DNA of 64,000 bases from Candidatus Celerinatantimonas neptuna (GCA_911810475.1 OU461276.1:2288501-2352500); one strand, 5' to 3'. Counted from the stretch's first letter, positions 9,521 to 19,873 are shown. A program made the numbers and translations. The notes: generated from the sequence alone by a model not told the origin.

Positions 9521-10191
9521 ATTCATTCTTTTTGAAACAACCATCTGTATTTCGTTCCCCTGTGTTTTTTATAGGGGGGCTGGCAATTGTTATTGCAGGA
9601 GGGCTTGGTTTTTGGAGTCGGCATCAGATGAGTCATCTGGCTGATATAAAACTCGCTCAAACAAATTCATCGATCCCGTTATTAGAACCATTACCTCAGC
9701 TGGAGGTTAAAAAAGTTGATTTAATTGCATTACGTGAAATTCAGTTGGCTCAGGCTGTACCGTACAAAAAACACCAGAGGCAACAAGAAAAAACGCCAGG
9801 ATTTAAAAATAAAAGTTCTGAATTGGCCGAGCATGTGCTGAAAAATAAAGTAGAGCTCGCGGTAAAAACGCTTCCTTTATCAAAATCTATTTCGAAAGTT
9901 CATACGAATAGTGTAATTCCTACAAAAGGAACAACCTTATCTCAACATCAATTGCCTCCTTTACTGAGTGCCTTGCCTGTCAAAGAGACCGCTAATTTAC
10001 CGGCATTTACCTATAGCGCCCATGTCTATTCTACTGATCCAAAAAACAGTTATATTCAACTTAATAATCAGATTCTTTACCAGGGGGGAAGTTATATGGG
10101 ATTGACTGTCGTGCATATTGGTTATTCAGACACAGTGTTTCGATTCCACGGCCAATTGGTCCGGCAACCGGCCCTGAAAGATTGGCAATAA
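9517..10191 (+). CDS. exeB: Type II secretion protein ExeB/GspB
   Basis: Partner of ExeA in secretin assembly, 224 aa. It has one N-terminal membrane segment near residues 15-30 (VFFIGGLAIVIAGGLGFW), a variable Lys/Gln-rich linker, and a C-terminal GspB-type domain near residues 165-224 (TYSAHVYSTDPKNSYIQLNN, then the GGSYMGLTVVHI block). This is an inner-membrane anchored periplasmic protein. It is translationally coupled to exeA through the ATGA overlap. The hairpin at 10288-10314 should end this transcript. Confidence 0.88.
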   Translation: MNSFFLKQPSVFRSPVFFIGGLAIVIAGGLGFWSRHQMSHLADIKLAQTNSSIPLLEPLPQLEVKKVDLIALREIQLAQAVPYKKHQRQQEKTPGFKNKSSELAEHVLKNKVELAVKTLPLSKSISKVHTNSVIPTKGTTLSQHQLPPLLSALPVKETANLPAFTYSAHVYSTDPKNSYIQLNNQILYQGGSYMGLTVVHIGYSDTVFRFHGQLVRQPALKDWQ

Positions 10192-10287
10192 GAATCGACT
10201 TCCTGGGCGTTGTTTACTTCGAGTCTTATTTAGAAAACGGGTACAAGAACATCTGAGAGTAAGACGTGGAGCCTTTTTTTGATGAAT

Positions 10288-10314
10288 AACAAAGCCGGAA
10301 GATCCGGCTTTGTT
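10288..10314. terminator. Bidirectional hairpin terminator exeB/ygiM
   Basis: A perfect 12-bp inverted repeat (AACAAAGCCGGA, loop AGA, TCCGGCTTTGTT) lies between two convergent genes. The T tract is short on both sides, so termination strength is uncertain, but position and symmetry fit a shared terminator. Confidence 0.75.
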
Positions 10315-10320
10315 TGAGTT

Positions 10321-10944
10321 TTACATCCAGCGTTCAGTATTGCGTTTTCGTCTTCTTGGAAGATAAGGAATCAGCAGACCAATAATAAGTCCGGCTCCTG
10401 CGACTATTCCTCCGCGGATAAGCCACTGCATCTGGATATTCTGTTCAAAAGAATTCACTTTGGCTGATAATTTTTTATTATCAGCCATAATATTTGTTAG
10501 CTTTTTAGTTAATGCCTGCGTACGAGATTTTTCTTCTCTCAATTGTTGTTGTAATTGCTTCAACTGTTTGTCACTGTTTTGTGTCTGTTGAAGACTATTT
10601 TGCTCAATCGTGCTGAGTTTTTGTTGAGTTGTTTTCAGTTTTTGCTGGGTTGCCGTTAGGCGATTTTGTAAGCTCGGCGTGTTGGTCAGTTTATCCGCTT
10701 CAATCCAACCTTCTTTTCCTGAACTTAATTGAATTTGTGCGTATTCACTGTCACTGTCGTAATCAATTTCGTTAACTTTATCGCCAGCATTAGCTGTTCC
10801 GACAATTCGGTAATTATTACCGGGGCCTGAGTGCAAATAAATAAAAAGATCATTGGTAATATAGCGCGGTGCAGCACAGGCACCGAAACTGATCCCTGTG
10901 ACGAGTACTGAAAGCAGGAGTTTGTATTTCACAAGCTGTCTCAT
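10321..10944 (-). CDS. ygiM: SH3-domain membrane protein YgiM (TIGR04211 family)
   Basis: A 207-aa envelope protein. It has a signal peptide (residues 1-24, ending GACA-A), a bacterial SH3 domain near residues 27-90 (LFIYLHSGPGNNYRIVGTAN, then a GWIEADKL block), a long coiled coil near residues 95-165, and a C-terminal membrane segment near residues 175-195, ending in RRRKRNTERWM, which resembles the E. coli YgiM tail. In E. coli ygiM is next to ygiF-glnE-hldE. The same set is kept here, but pit and a DUF47 gene are inserted between ygiM and ygiF. Function is not established; an envelope or peptidoglycan-linked role is inferred from the SH3 domain. Confidence 0.88.
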   Translation of the reverse strand: MRQLVKYKLLLSVLVTGISFGACAAPRYITNDLFIYLHSGPGNNYRIVGTANAGDKVNEIDYDSDSEYAQIQLSSGKEGWIEADKLTNTPSLQNRLTATQQKLKTTQQKLSTIEQNSLQQTQNSDKQLKQLQQQLREEKSRTQALTKKLTNIMADNKKLSAKVNSFEQNIQMQWLIRGGIVAGAGLIIGLLIPYLPRRRKRNTERWM

Positions 10945-11022
10945 TTTCCATATCAGTTCGAATAAAAGAAGTGGGATTCAGTTTAAGTCTTTCCCTCTTC
11001 TGACTCAACTGTCCTCAAATAG

Positions 11023-12288
11023 TTATTGAAAACAAGCTAGTAAAATATAGTAAAAAATAATGGCAAAAACAGCCCCCGCAGGCAGGGTTATGATCCATGA
11101 AACAATAATTTTGCGGATAATCCCAAGATTAAGAGCTCCAATCCCTCGTGCCATTCCTACGCCAAGAATCGCTCCGATGAGTGTTTGTGTCGTTGAAATA
11201 GGAAGTCCGGTACCTGATGCGATAACCACGGTAGATGCAGCTGAAAGTTCGGCGGCAAATCCCCTGCTGGGGGTCAGATGCGTAATTCCTTTGCCGACCG
11301 TTGCGATGACGTTGTGTCCAAGAACAGCAAGACCGGCAATAATTCCTAATCCTCCTAGAGGTAAAATCCACCAGGCGAGCTGTGTTGAAGAAGCAATAAG
11401 ACCGTGATGAGAGACAACACTGACAACAGCTGCCAGAGGACCGATGGCATTGGCTACATCATTAGAACCATGAGCGAAGGCCATACAGCAAGCTGTCATC
11501 ACCATTAATACAGCAAAGATCTTTTCAACATTCGTGTAATGCATTTGCTGATCTGCATTGGGTTCGATATCAAGCCGGTTGATAATCAATCGGCCGACAA
11601 TGGAGATTGATAAGCCAATTCCTATCGCTAACAAATATCCTGTTGATGGTGCGAAATTTAACCCAATGTGACTGAGACCTTTTTTTATAGTGACCAGCGA
11701 GAGGACGAATCCGGCCAGAAACATATATCCAGGAACATATCGTTTTGCGGCCTGGATGGGGTTTTGATTGTTGAATATGAGTAGTTGGGCACTGGTAAAC
11801 AAAAAATAAGCGATGACACCTGCAATGAGTGGTGTAATGATCCAACTTCCGATGATACTGGTTACTTTCATCCAGGTCACAGCGTGAGGGCCAAGAGAAA
11901 CACAGGCAAATCCTATGATGGCGCCGACAATTGAATGGGTTGTTGAGACAGGCCATCCCTGATAGGAAGCGATTAATAACCAGGCTCCTGCTGCGAGCAA
12001 AGAAGCAATCATTCCATAAACGAGTAATTGTGGTTGATGAGCGAACAGACCCGGGTCGATAATTCCTTTACGGACAGTATTGGTGACAGCACCGCCGGCA
12101 AGATAAGCACCTGAAAATTCGAAGATCATTGCAATAAGGACTGCTTTTTTAATGGTTAGGACTCCTGAACCGACAGATGTTCCCATTGCATTCGCAACAT
12201 CATTTGCGCCAATACCCCAAGCCATAATAAAACCAAAAACAGCGGCAATGATTACAAAGGTCGTGCCGTAATGGGTGATGATTTCCAT
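11023..12288 (-). CDS. pit: Inorganic phosphate transporter, PiT family
   Basis: Low-affinity phosphate (metal-phosphate) symporter of the inner membrane, 421 aa with about ten to eleven hydrophobic segments. The duplicated PiT signature is clear: GIGANDVANAMGTSVGSG near residue 26 and the second copy AFAHGSNDVANAIGPLAA near residue 272. A cytoplasmic loop separates the halves near residues 230-255. It lies downstream of the DUF47 gene on the same strand with a 133-bp gap; this pairing is widespread and suggests shared expression. The gene symbol names the family rather than a specific orthologue. Confidence 0.93.
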   Translation of the reverse strand: MEIITHYGTTFVIIAAVFGFIMAWGIGANDVANAMGTSVGSGVLTIKKAVLIAMIFEFSGAYLAGGAVTNTVRKGIIDPGLFAHQPQLLVYGMIASLLAAGAWLLIASYQGWPVSTTHSIVGAIIGFACVSLGPHAVTWMKVTSIIGSWIITPLIAGVIAYFLFTSAQLLIFNNQNPIQAAKRYVPGYMFLAGFVLSLVTIKKGLSHIGLNFAPSTGYLLAIGIGLSISIVGRLIINRLDIEPNADQQMHYTNVEKIFAVLMVMTACCMAFAHGSNDVANAIGPLAAVVSVVSHHGLIASSTQLAWWILPLGGLGIIAGLAVLGHNVIATVGKGITHLTPSRGFAAELSAASTVVIASGTGLPISTTQTLIGAILGVGMARGIGALNLGIIRKIIVSWIITLPAGAVFAIIFYYILLACFQ

Positions 12289-12421
12289 ATAAAAACCTTG
12301 TACTGCTTAATTAAAGTTGCACTCATTTCCTCTCTAATATATGAGAGTCGTGTTATATCAATGACATAAACTTGCTTAAATGATTACGTTTGTAGAAAAT
12401 ATATTGAGACGATGAAACCGG

Positions 12422-13102
12422 TTAAGCTCTAAAAACCATTAATTCTAAGCGTGCTCCAACTCGTAATGCCTGATCGGCTAATTCGCCAACTTTTTCAAGC
12501 ATGTTGTACAAAAACATGACATCTATTGGGTTTAGCTGAGGCTCTAATTGTTTGAGTTTACTGCGAAGTTCTATTTGCATGAGATCTGTATCATCTTCAA
12601 TTTGATCTAGCTCATTAATCATGTTGGTTACCAAATCGACTTCCCGACCACGGAATCCGGCTTCTAATAAATCTTCGAGTTCATTGATTGCTTCTTTAGC
12701 TTTTTCAGTGGCATCAAGGCTTCGTTTTAGATATTGCATAAATAGTGAATGTAATTCTTTAGGAATATAGAGCTGCCTGCCAATGACTCGTCCACTGATG
12801 TCTTTTGCCCGATTAGCGATTCGATCCTGATGGGTGAGAAGCTCTAACAAATCAGAGCGTTGAACCGGCATGAATATACCGCGGGGAAGGTTGAGACGAA
12901 TATTGCGTTTGAGTTTATCTGCTTCTTTTTCGCAGGTTGTAATATTTTCTCTGTAGTGGGTAGCTTTATCCCAGTCATCTGCAAAAACGGCTTCGAAAAA
13001 TGGAACCAAATTCTCACAACAATGATGAACTTTACTGATATGCTCTTCTAGTGGCTTGATTGGAGATTTTGCAAATAAGCTGAGTAGTGTATTGGTGGGC
13101 AT
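12422..13102 (-). CDS. DUF47 / TIGR00153 family protein, Pit accessory
   Basis: A 226-aa all-helical, charged cytoplasmic protein of the PhoU-like DUF47 family. Seen here are the N-terminal MPTNTLLSLFAKSPIKPLEEH, the TCEKEADKLKRNIRLNLPRG block near residue 50, SDLLELLTHQDRIANRAKDI near residue 83, and the C-terminal helix LGELADQALRVG-type ending. Members are usually encoded beside pit and are thought to modulate phosphate uptake. That role is inferred here from family and context, not from sequence alone. It is transcribed toward pit and divergent from ygiF. Confidence 0.88.
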   Translation of the reverse strand: MPTNTLLSLFAKSPIKPLEEHISKVHHCCENLVPFFEAVFADDWDKATHYRENITTCEKEADKLKRNIRLNLPRGIFMPVQRSDLLELLTHQDRIANRAKDISGRVIGRQLYIPKELHSLFMQYLKRSLDATEKAKEAINELEDLLEAGFRGREVDLVTNMINELDQIEDDTDLMQIELRSKLKQLEPQLNPIDVMFLYNMLEKVGELADQALRVGARLELMVFRA

Positions 13103-13270
13103 GGCTATAGTCCTGTCGCCTTTGACAACGATATTTGTCCTTCGCTCGCGATGTTAACGGAAACTGACATGCTTGCAAGTAGATTCTTCATCTCTGCATT
13201 TTACACCGATTGTGATATGCTGCATGAATATCAATTAATAAAGGTAAGGTAATCCGACAACAGTTGAACT

Positions 13271-14770
13271 ATGAATAGTGAAATTGAACTGAAATTCTAT
13301 GCACCAGACGGTTGTGTTGGCGAACTTCAGCAAATTTTGGAGAAGTTCTCGGTTCTCCAACATGAAGAGAGACATCTGCGTAGTGTTTATTTTGATACGG
13401 CTGAGCGACATCTTAAAAAATGGCGGATGGGACTCCGGATACGTGCCGGTGATGAGCAGAATGTACAAACCATAAAAACCGCGGGTCGGAATATCGGTGG
13501 ATTACATGAACGTCCTGAATATAATCAGGTCATTGAAGGTAATCATCCTCAATTAGCTCGCTTTGAGCAGCTAAGTTGGCCTGACGATATTGAACTGGAT
13601 GCTCTAGAGCAACAGCTTATCCCTATTTTCGTGACTGATTTTTCACGAACGACCTGGTTGGTAGATTTAGATAACGAAACCCTGATTGAGGTTGCTCTAG
13701 ATTGTGGTTTTCTGCAGTCTGGTGAAAAACAGGAACCTATTCAGGAGATAGAGCTGGAACTGGTGAAAGGCGATATAGCCCAACTTTTCTATTTGGCAGG
13801 CCGTTTAACTGAATTGTCAGGACTGCAGTTATCGTCCAGTAGTAAGGCTAAAAGGGGATATGCCTTGGCAGACCAGACTCCTCATGAACAACCTTCTTTA
13901 TTGCATTTTGTCCCGTTATCCGCTGATATGTCTATTCCTGAGGCTTTCATTCAGAGTCTGGAATATGCCATGCACCATTGGCAATATCACCAGCAGTTGT
14001 ACATTCAGTCGCATGATTTGAAAGCATTGATACAACTGAAACAAGCTTCTATGCTGATGCATCAGGTTTTTAATATTTATCAGGATGTCGTTGATTTTAA
14101 TTGTCCCTGGCATGCCGAATTACTATGGTGGTTACGTCAGCTTAGCTGGCTGGAAGAAGCGTTAAGCATTGAGAAATTATTGGATCAGCATGGTGCATTT
14201 ATTCGTAAATTGAATAATCGCAGAACGCTTTCACGACAGTTGGAAGATAGACTGAAACAACTGCCTGATGCAGACGACGTGTTAAAACTTCTGAGTAGTC
14301 CGCGTTATAACCGGTTAATGGTTGATATTGTGAGCTGGTTATACCAAGGCGAGCGGGTATCTTCTGTGCAACAGATTGAATTGCTCGATTTTGCTGAGCA
14401 GGCTTTAGAGCTGAGTTGGCAGGAACTTCGTAATTCTGATTTTGGATCTGAGTCGATAAGCTTTGAGCAATATACCCGTATGTCAGGACGCTTGCGTCGC
14501 AATCTGATGGTTGGAAATTGTCTTGGCGATCTGTTTCTTGCAGAAGAACGGGATGATTTCAGGTTGTTATGGTTGGATATTTTAGGTGGCGTTGACGATT
14601 TACAGTTACTTGAGCCTATCGCTGAATTGATTGAAGAAAGTGATGATGACGATGAGGATATTCGTCAGGTTTGTAAATGGTTACATCGTAAACGGGAATC
14701 CATTACGGATGCTATCGAATTTACTCGTATAGAGGCCTTAGCTCGTACGGATTATTGGCACAGGGAATAA
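13271..14770 (+). CDS. ygiF: Inorganic triphosphatase YgiF (CYTH-CHAD)
   Basis: Hydrolyses inorganic triphosphate. It has an N-terminal CYTH domain, roughly residues 1-200, with the defining ExExK motif at the extreme N-terminus (NSEIELKFYAP), basic residues of the tunnel (RMGLRIR, KTAGR) and acidic ones (EIELELVKGD). A C-terminal CHAD domain of about 280 residues, helical and His/Arg rich, follows. The length of 499 aa compares with about 433 in E. coli. Its start lies shortly after GAACTATG with only a weak ribosome site. In E. coli ygiF is directly followed by glnE; here a chemoreceptor gene lies between. Proximity to pit and the DUF47 gene makes a small phosphate-related cluster. Confidence 0.9.
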   Translation: MNSEIELKFYAPDGCVGELQQILEKFSVLQHEERHLRSVYFDTAERHLKKWRMGLRIRAGDEQNVQTIKTAGRNIGGLHERPEYNQVIEGNHPQLARFEQLSWPDDIELDALEQQLIPIFVTDFSRTTWLVDLDNETLIEVALDCGFLQSGEKQEPIQEIELELVKGDIAQLFYLAGRLTELSGLQLSSSSKAKRGYALADQTPHEQPSLLHFVPLSADMSIPEAFIQSLEYAMHHWQYHQQLYIQSHDLKALIQLKQASMLMHQVFNIYQDVVDFNCPWHAELLWWLRQLSWLEEALSIEKLLDQHGAFIRKLNNRRTLSRQLEDRLKQLPDADDVLKLLSSPRYNRLMVDIVSWLYQGERVSSVQQIELLDFAEQALELSWQELRNSDFGSESISFEQYTRMSGRLRRNLMVGNCLGDLFLAEERDDFRLLWLDILGGVDDLQLLEPIAELIEESDDDDEDIRQVCKWLHRKRESITDAIEFTRIEALARTDYWHRE

Positions 14771-15423
14771 TTTTTAAATCATACATTTGTTGATTGTATT
14801 TAGGTTGGTCACCAGGTTCCGGTTTTGTTTATTGTCACATGGTACCTGCCTGGTCTAAATAAACACTACAAGAATTATCACCCAGAACCTACAGCCTCTG
14901 GTGAATGGTGTGTATTCAGGTACTCGTTGTTGAACATATTCAATGTCTCCATTGAGTATTGCCTTTTCTATTAGAGATTCGTTTTTCCTTTTTACTATTT
15001 AACTGTTATTCGAAAATAGTTTTGATGCAGCGTCATGAATGATCATTCATTTGATTTTTCATACAGAATTGAGGTGATTTAATAAAAGCCCTTTTTGTAT
15101 TATTTTGAATGGAAAATACAGTATATTTTAGTGAAAAATTTTATTGAAATAGTATTTATTGGTTTCTTTATCTCTGGTTTTGATAAGTTTTTATGAAAAT
15201 GGCTCAAAATATCGATTTTTTTAACAAATTGTGTTAATTCATAAGGTGTTAATATGAATTATGTCTTAATATTTAAAATCAAATGGGGTGGTGATATCAA
15301 GGTGTAATGTAAAATAACGTGAGCCAGATATCCGATTTAAGTTTGATTGATTGCCGCCGATAATCATTATTGGTCATAATTATACGAAAGAAGACACTCT
15401 GTCTAGTTGAAAAGGATCGTCAG
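14771..15423. other. Long intergenic stretch before the chemoreceptor
   Basis: About 650 bp of AT-rich sequence. Imperfect inverted words (ACCAGG near 14812 and CCTGGT near 14847) could form a weak terminator for ygiF. The second half, from 15000 on, is very AT-rich and probably holds the chemoreceptor promoter. No open frame with coding character and no RNA gene is recognised. Confidence 0.4.
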
Positions 15424-16959
15424 ATGAAGCAAGCGATATTGTCGCAATGGGAACATCTAATTACTCGAATTAGTCTGAAACAGAAAATTTATGTGTTACT
15501 TTTCAGTAGTTTTTTAGTGCTTGTTGGTAAATCATTTTTTGATACTTATCTGGTCAGCCAGGGATTAGAGCAGTCAGATGTTAAAGTAATGCGAAATGAA
15601 GCCCGCCAGCTAGCGGATATTGTTGACCAGCATTCTGACGATCAGGCATTTTTAAATGCAATGATTAAAACGAATCTTCATTATCATTTGGCAGTCGTTG
15701 ACTCATCGGGCAATACGGTGAAAGGTGATGTTCCATCAGTCGTTCCTGATTCAAAGCAATTAGCTGTATCTAATGACCAATTTATCTTGACGTGGCCTCT
15801 GGCAAATGGTCAAAAATTGGTTTTGAGTCAGGCCAATAATTTTATGGAAGGTGTTGTTAATCGTTTTTTAGAAACGAGCCTGATTATCACGGTATTGATT
15901 GCGATTGTCTTTATTGTTGTTTTGATGATTGCTGCCAATGTATTGATGAAACAAGTCCATTTGTTGAGTAGTCAGCTAAAGCTTATGGCCAATAAGGATT
16001 TTTCAGTCCCAAATATGATGGGATCTCGTGATGAGTTCGGACAGATTGAACAGGCAGCTAATGATGCTCGTTTGGATTTAGTTAAAGTTTTTGCATACCA
16101 AAGCAAAATTACCCGGCAGTTACAGGATGTCGCTGAGCAGATGACCATCTGTATGGATGAAACCAAAGAAGCAACTCAGGATGAATTTTCTCAAATAGAG
16201 CAGCTGGCAACAGCTATGAGTGAAGTCGCTGCGACTGTTCATGATGTGGCTGACCATGCAGAACAGGCGTCACAGGCAACGAATGAAGCTAATCAATTAG
16301 CGGTTCAGGGTAATAATGATGTTGTCAAAAGCATTAAAACTATTAATCAGTTAGCTAAAAATATTGAGAGCTCATCGCAGTCAGTCAACCATGTTGAAGA
16401 ACGGGTCGGGAAAATCGGCAGCGTTGTTGAGACGATTAATGCAATTTCTGAACAGACTAATTTATTGGCGCTTAATGCAGCTATTGAAGCGGCAAGGGCC
16501 GGTGAGCATGGCCGTGGGTTTGCAGTGGTAGCTGATGAAGTCCGGAATCTGGCTCAGCGGACTCAAAATGCCACAGTTGAAATTCAGCAGATGATTGAGC
16601 AGTTGCAAAGTAGTGCCCAAGAAGCTGGAGAATTGATGTCTGCAAGTGTTGATTATGCTCAGCAGAGTGTTGAACAGGCGAGTAATGCGGGGGAAGGTCT
16701 TGAGCAGATCGTAAACCAGGTAAAAAATATCGCTGATATGAATTATCAAATAGCAACGGCTTCTGAGCAGCAGAGCACAGTGACAGAACAGATGAACGAA
16801 AACCTGACTCAAGTGAAAGAATTGATTCAGGGCGGTGTTACGGTGATTGATGAGCTGGTAGAAACAGCGCAACTGATTGAGAAACATGGTAGTCAGCTAC
16901 ATAAAATCAGTCAGGAATTTAGTTTTGAAGATGAATCGACTTCAACGGATAAAGCATAG
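15424..16959 (+). CDS. Methyl-accepting chemotaxis protein
   Basis: Membrane chemoreceptor of about 511 aa. A first membrane segment lies near residues 22-40 ([18 protein letters not shown]), followed by a short periplasmic sensor region of about 120 residues and a second segment near residues 150-180. A HAMP-like linker follows, then a long helical signalling domain with the universal hairpin motif [20 protein letters not shown] and [19 protein letters not shown] chose the ATG at 15424 (AAGGA, 7-base spacing) over an upstream ATG at 15370. No C-terminal pentapeptide for CheR/CheB docking is seen. The ligand cannot be predicted. It interrupts the usual ygiF-glnE adjacency. Confidence 0.92.
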   Translation: MKQAILSQWEHLITRISLKQKIYVLLFSSFLVLVGKSFFDTYLVSQGLEQSDVKVMRNEARQLADIVDQHSDDQAFLNAMIKTNLHYHLAVVDSSGNTVKGDVPSVVPDSKQLAVSNDQFILTWPLANGQKLVLSQANNFMEGVVNRFLETSLIITVLIAIVFIVVLMIAANVLMKQVHLLSSQLKLMANKDFSVPNMMGSRDEFGQIEQAANDARLDLVKVFAYQSKITRQLQDVAEQMTICMDETKEATQDEFSQIEQLATAMSEVAATVHDVADHAEQASQATNEANQLAVQGNNDVVKSIKTINQLAKNIESSSQSVNHVEERVGKIGSVVETINAISEQTNLLALNAAIEAARAGEHGRGFAVVADEVRNLAQRTQNATVEIQQMIEQLQSSAQEAGELMSASVDYAQQSVEQASNAGEGLEQIVNQVKNIADMNYQIATASEQQSTVTEQMNENLTQVKELIQGGVTVIDELVETAQLIEKHGSQLHKISQEFSFEDESTSTDKA

Positions 16960-16979
16960 AAAGCATAACGGAGGTCTTA

Positions 16980-19820
16980 TTGCAGTTAGTGCATTGGCCG
17001 GATTTACAAAAACAGGGGGCTCGTCGTTGGCAACAACTTTTGGATGAACATCATGAATTATCTTCGTTAGAAGAATATTCTGATTTTGTGTCTTCAATGC
17101 TTGCTGCCAGCGATTTTATTTTTGAGCAGTGCAGGCGCCATCCTGACTGGTTGATTGAGTTAACTCTTGGCGGCTGTTTTGAAGAACAGATGACAAATCT
17201 GTTGGACCGGTCTTTGTGGGAGCGGGCATTAAATAATCTGGATGAAACTATGGCGCGTAGCTGGTTACGCCAGCGACGCAATCGTATTCTTCTTTGGATA
17301 GCCTGGTTTGAATTTTCAGGTCAGATAGATGTTCGAGACAGTATTCGTTGGTTATCAGAGTTAGCTGATTGCGCTGTGGTGGCAGGATTAAACTGGTTAA
17401 TCAATCAATCTCAGGCTCTCAATGGGCTTCCCTGTGATGAACAGGGCAATCCAATCCCTCTATGTGTTTTGGCTATGGGAAAACTGGGAGGGAGTGAGCT
17501 TAATTTTTCTTCAGATATTGATCTTATCTTTTGTTATCCCGAACAGGGAATGACCCAGGGCGGACGGCGAAGAATTCCTAATCAGCAATATTTTATTCGT
17601 CTTGGGCAGCAATTGATCCAGCTTCTTGGTCATGTTAGTGCCGATGGGTTTGTGTTTCGGGTTGATATGCGCTTACGCCCTTTTGGCGAATCAGGTCCGT
17701 TGGCTGTCAGTTATGCAGCGATGGAGGATTATTATCAGAACCATGGACGTGATTGGGAACGTTATGCGATGGTAAAAGCGCGTTGCATGAATGACGGGAC
17801 TCAGGATCAGGCTCTTCTTAAATTATTACGTCCTTTTGTTTACCGGCGATATATTGATTTTTCAGTGGTTGAGTCTTTGCGCCGGATGAAGGCGATGATT
17901 CTGACAGAAGTTCGAAGAAAAGGTTTAACTGACAACATAAAACTCGGGCGTGGTGGGATCCGGGAGATTGAATTTATTGTTCAGGCATTGCAGCTTATTT
18001 GGGGCGGACGAATTCCTCATCTGCAGCAGCGTTCCTTACTTGATGCTCTGAGCGTTCTTGGAAAAGAAAAAATTCTGGATGAAACTTCTGTCGATATACT
18101 GCGTTCGAGTTATCTGTTTTTGAGGCATCTGGAAAATCTGCTTCAACAGATTGGTGATCAACAAATTCAGGATCTTCCGGAAGATAAATTGAACCAGAGT
18201 CGTCTTGCCTGGGCGCTTGGCGAGCATTCCTGGGCTGATGCATATCATCGAATAATTCAGGTATTACAGAAGGTTAGTCGGTTATTTGATGATACGTTTG
18301 GTCATCCTCTGCCAGAAGAGCAAGAAGTTGATGGCGTGTATGACGGACTTTGGCTTGAAGAAGATGACGAGATTTGTCATAAAGTTTCTTCTATTACTGA
18401 GCCATTTTATCAATTGGTTCGTCAATTCCGTCAACGATCACTCAGGCGGGTGATGGGAGAGAAAGGCCGGATAACGCTTGATCAGTTGATGCCGGGATTA
18501 TTGCAATTTATAGCAGGATATTCGAAGCCTGAAAAGCTTGCTGAGCGTATTTTCTTGATACTGGAGAAAATTCTAACCAGAACTGCTTATTTACAGCTTT
18601 TATTAGAAAATCCCGGAGCACTGAAACAGTTACTACGTTTGTGTGATGCAAGTATATTGGTGGCTGAACAGCTTAGTAATTACCCGTTGTTATTAGATGA
18701 ATTATTAGATCCCCAAACGCTCTATCAACCTGTGGACGAGAGTTGTTATGCTGTTCAGCTCGATGAATTTATGTTGCGCATTGAACCCGATGATTTAGAG
18801 CAGCAGATTGAAGGTTTGCGTCAATTTAAGCAGATTCAGATGCTTAAGATCGCTGCTGCGGATATTGCAGATGTACTTCCTCTGATGAAAGTGAGTGATC
18901 ACTTGACTGCCCTGGCTGAAGCTTTAACGACGAAGGTTGTTGATTTAGCCTGGCAGCAGATGGTTGTCCGTTATGGTTTGCCCTCAGGGGTTATTGATGT
19001 CAATACGCGTCAACGCGGGTTTGCTGTCATTGGTTATGGCAAATTTGGGGGAATCGAGCTGGGTTATGGTTCCGATCTTGACATGGTTTTTATTCATAAC
19101 TGCCAGAGTTATGCACCAACTGACGGGCTTAAATCGATTGATAGTAAACAATTTTATTTACGTCTGGCTCAACGTATCATGCATCTGTTTCAAACTCGTA
19201 GTAGTGCGGGTGTTTTATATGAAGTTGATATGCGACTTCGGCCATCTGGCAATTCAGGATTATTGGTTACATCGCTGGATTCCTTTCGGGACTATCAGCG
19301 CGAACAGGCTTGGACATGGGAGCATCAGGCATTGGTTCGTAGCCGGGCCATCGATGGGGATCTTGATATCATTGCGTCTTTTAATAAGATCCGTCAGTTC
19401 ATCTTAGGTCGATTTCGTGATGAGAAAACATTACAGCAAGAAATTGTTGATATGAGAGAGAAGATGCGTATTCATCTGGACCGTTCTGATGATTCAATGG
19501 TTGACTTAAAGCAGGCCCCGGGAGGTATGGTCGATATTGAATTTGTTGCTCAATATCTGGTGCTTTTGTATAGCAATCAAAATCCGGAATTGGCTAAGTG
19601 GTCTGATAATATACGTATTTTTGAGACGGCTATGCAAGTTGGTTTATTGTCTGAATGTGACATGCGGACTTTGATGAGTACGTATATTGAAATTCGTAAT
19701 GAAGGACACCGTCAGGTTTTGCAGGCACACAGTAGATTAGTTGCACGGAAAAAATTGTCAGATTTATTAAGCTGTATGAAAAAAGTTGAAGCAATCTGGG
19801 GACACTTTTTAGGTATATAG
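16980..19820 (+). CDS. glnE: Glutamine synthetase adenylyltransferase/deadenylylase
   Basis: Bifunctional enzyme that adds AMP to, or removes it from, glutamine synthetase in response to PII and glutamine. At 946 aa it matches the E. coli length. Two nucleotidyltransferase modules are visible: MGKLGGSELNFSSDIDLIF near residue 165 and YGKFGGIELGYGSDLDMVF near residue 687, each with the G-S-D-x-D metal motif. The first and second repeats are followed by matching RLRPFGESGPL and RLRPSGNSGLL blocks. It starts with TTG, supported by GGAGG six bases upstream. The PII gene glnB is elsewhere in this window, at 56.9 kb. Confidence 0.96.
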   Translation: MQLVHWPDLQKQGARRWQQLLDEHHELSSLEEYSDFVSSMLAASDFIFEQCRRHPDWLIELTLGGCFEEQMTNLLDRSLWERALNNLDETMARSWLRQRRNRILLWIAWFEFSGQIDVRDSIRWLSELADCAVVAGLNWLINQSQALNGLPCDEQGNPIPLCVLAMGKLGGSELNFSSDIDLIFCYPEQGMTQGGRRRIPNQQYFIRLGQQLIQLLGHVSADGFVFRVDMRLRPFGESGPLAVSYAAMEDYYQNHGRDWERYAMVKARCMNDGTQDQALLKLLRPFVYRRYIDFSVVESLRRMKAMILTEVRRKGLTDNIKLGRGGIREIEFIVQALQLIWGGRIPHLQQRSLLDALSVLGKEKILDETSVDILRSSYLFLRHLENLLQQIGDQQIQDLPEDKLNQSRLAWALGEHSWADAYHRIIQVLQKVSRLFDDTFGHPLPEEQEVDGVYDGLWLEEDDEICHKVSSITEPFYQLVRQFRQRSLRRVMGEKGRITLDQLMPGLLQFIAGYSKPEKLAERIFLILEKILTRTAYLQLLLENPGALKQLLRLCDASILVAEQLSNYPLLLDELLDPQTLYQPVDESCYAVQLDEFMLRIEPDDLEQQIEGLRQFKQIQMLKIAAADIADVLPLMKVSDHLTALAEALTTKVVDLAWQQMVVRYGLPSGVIDVNTRQRGFAVIGYGKFGGIELGYGSDLDMVFIHNCQSYAPTDGLKSIDSKQFYLRLAQRIMHLFQTRSSAGVLYEVDMRLRPSGNSGLLVTSLDSFRDYQREQAWTWEHQALVRSRAIDGDLDIIASFNKIRQFILGRFRDEKTLQQEIVDMREKMRIHLDRSDDSMVDLKQAPGGMVDIEFVAQYLVLLYSNQNPELAKWSDNIRIFETAMQVGLLSECDMRTLMSTYIEIRNEGHRQVLQAHSRLVARKKLSDLLSCMKKVEAIWGHFLGI

Positions 19821-19873
19821 CGTCTCCTTTTTGTTGCAATCTATTATGTTGTGAATTGAATGATACCCCTTGG

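Noticed and set aside
11060..11407. A 115-codon plus-strand frame inside pit
   Set aside because: Antisense shadow of a clear transporter gene, with Pro/Ala-rich composition.
14771..15423. Possible small RNA or gene in the 650-bp gap before the chemoreceptor
   Set aside because: Only weak inverted words were seen and no terminator or coding frame, so no claim is made.
16462..16887. A 141-codon minus-strand frame inside the chemoreceptor gene
   Set aside because: Antisense to the highly conserved signalling domain; its Leu/Cys/His-rich composition is a shadow of the plus-strand codons.
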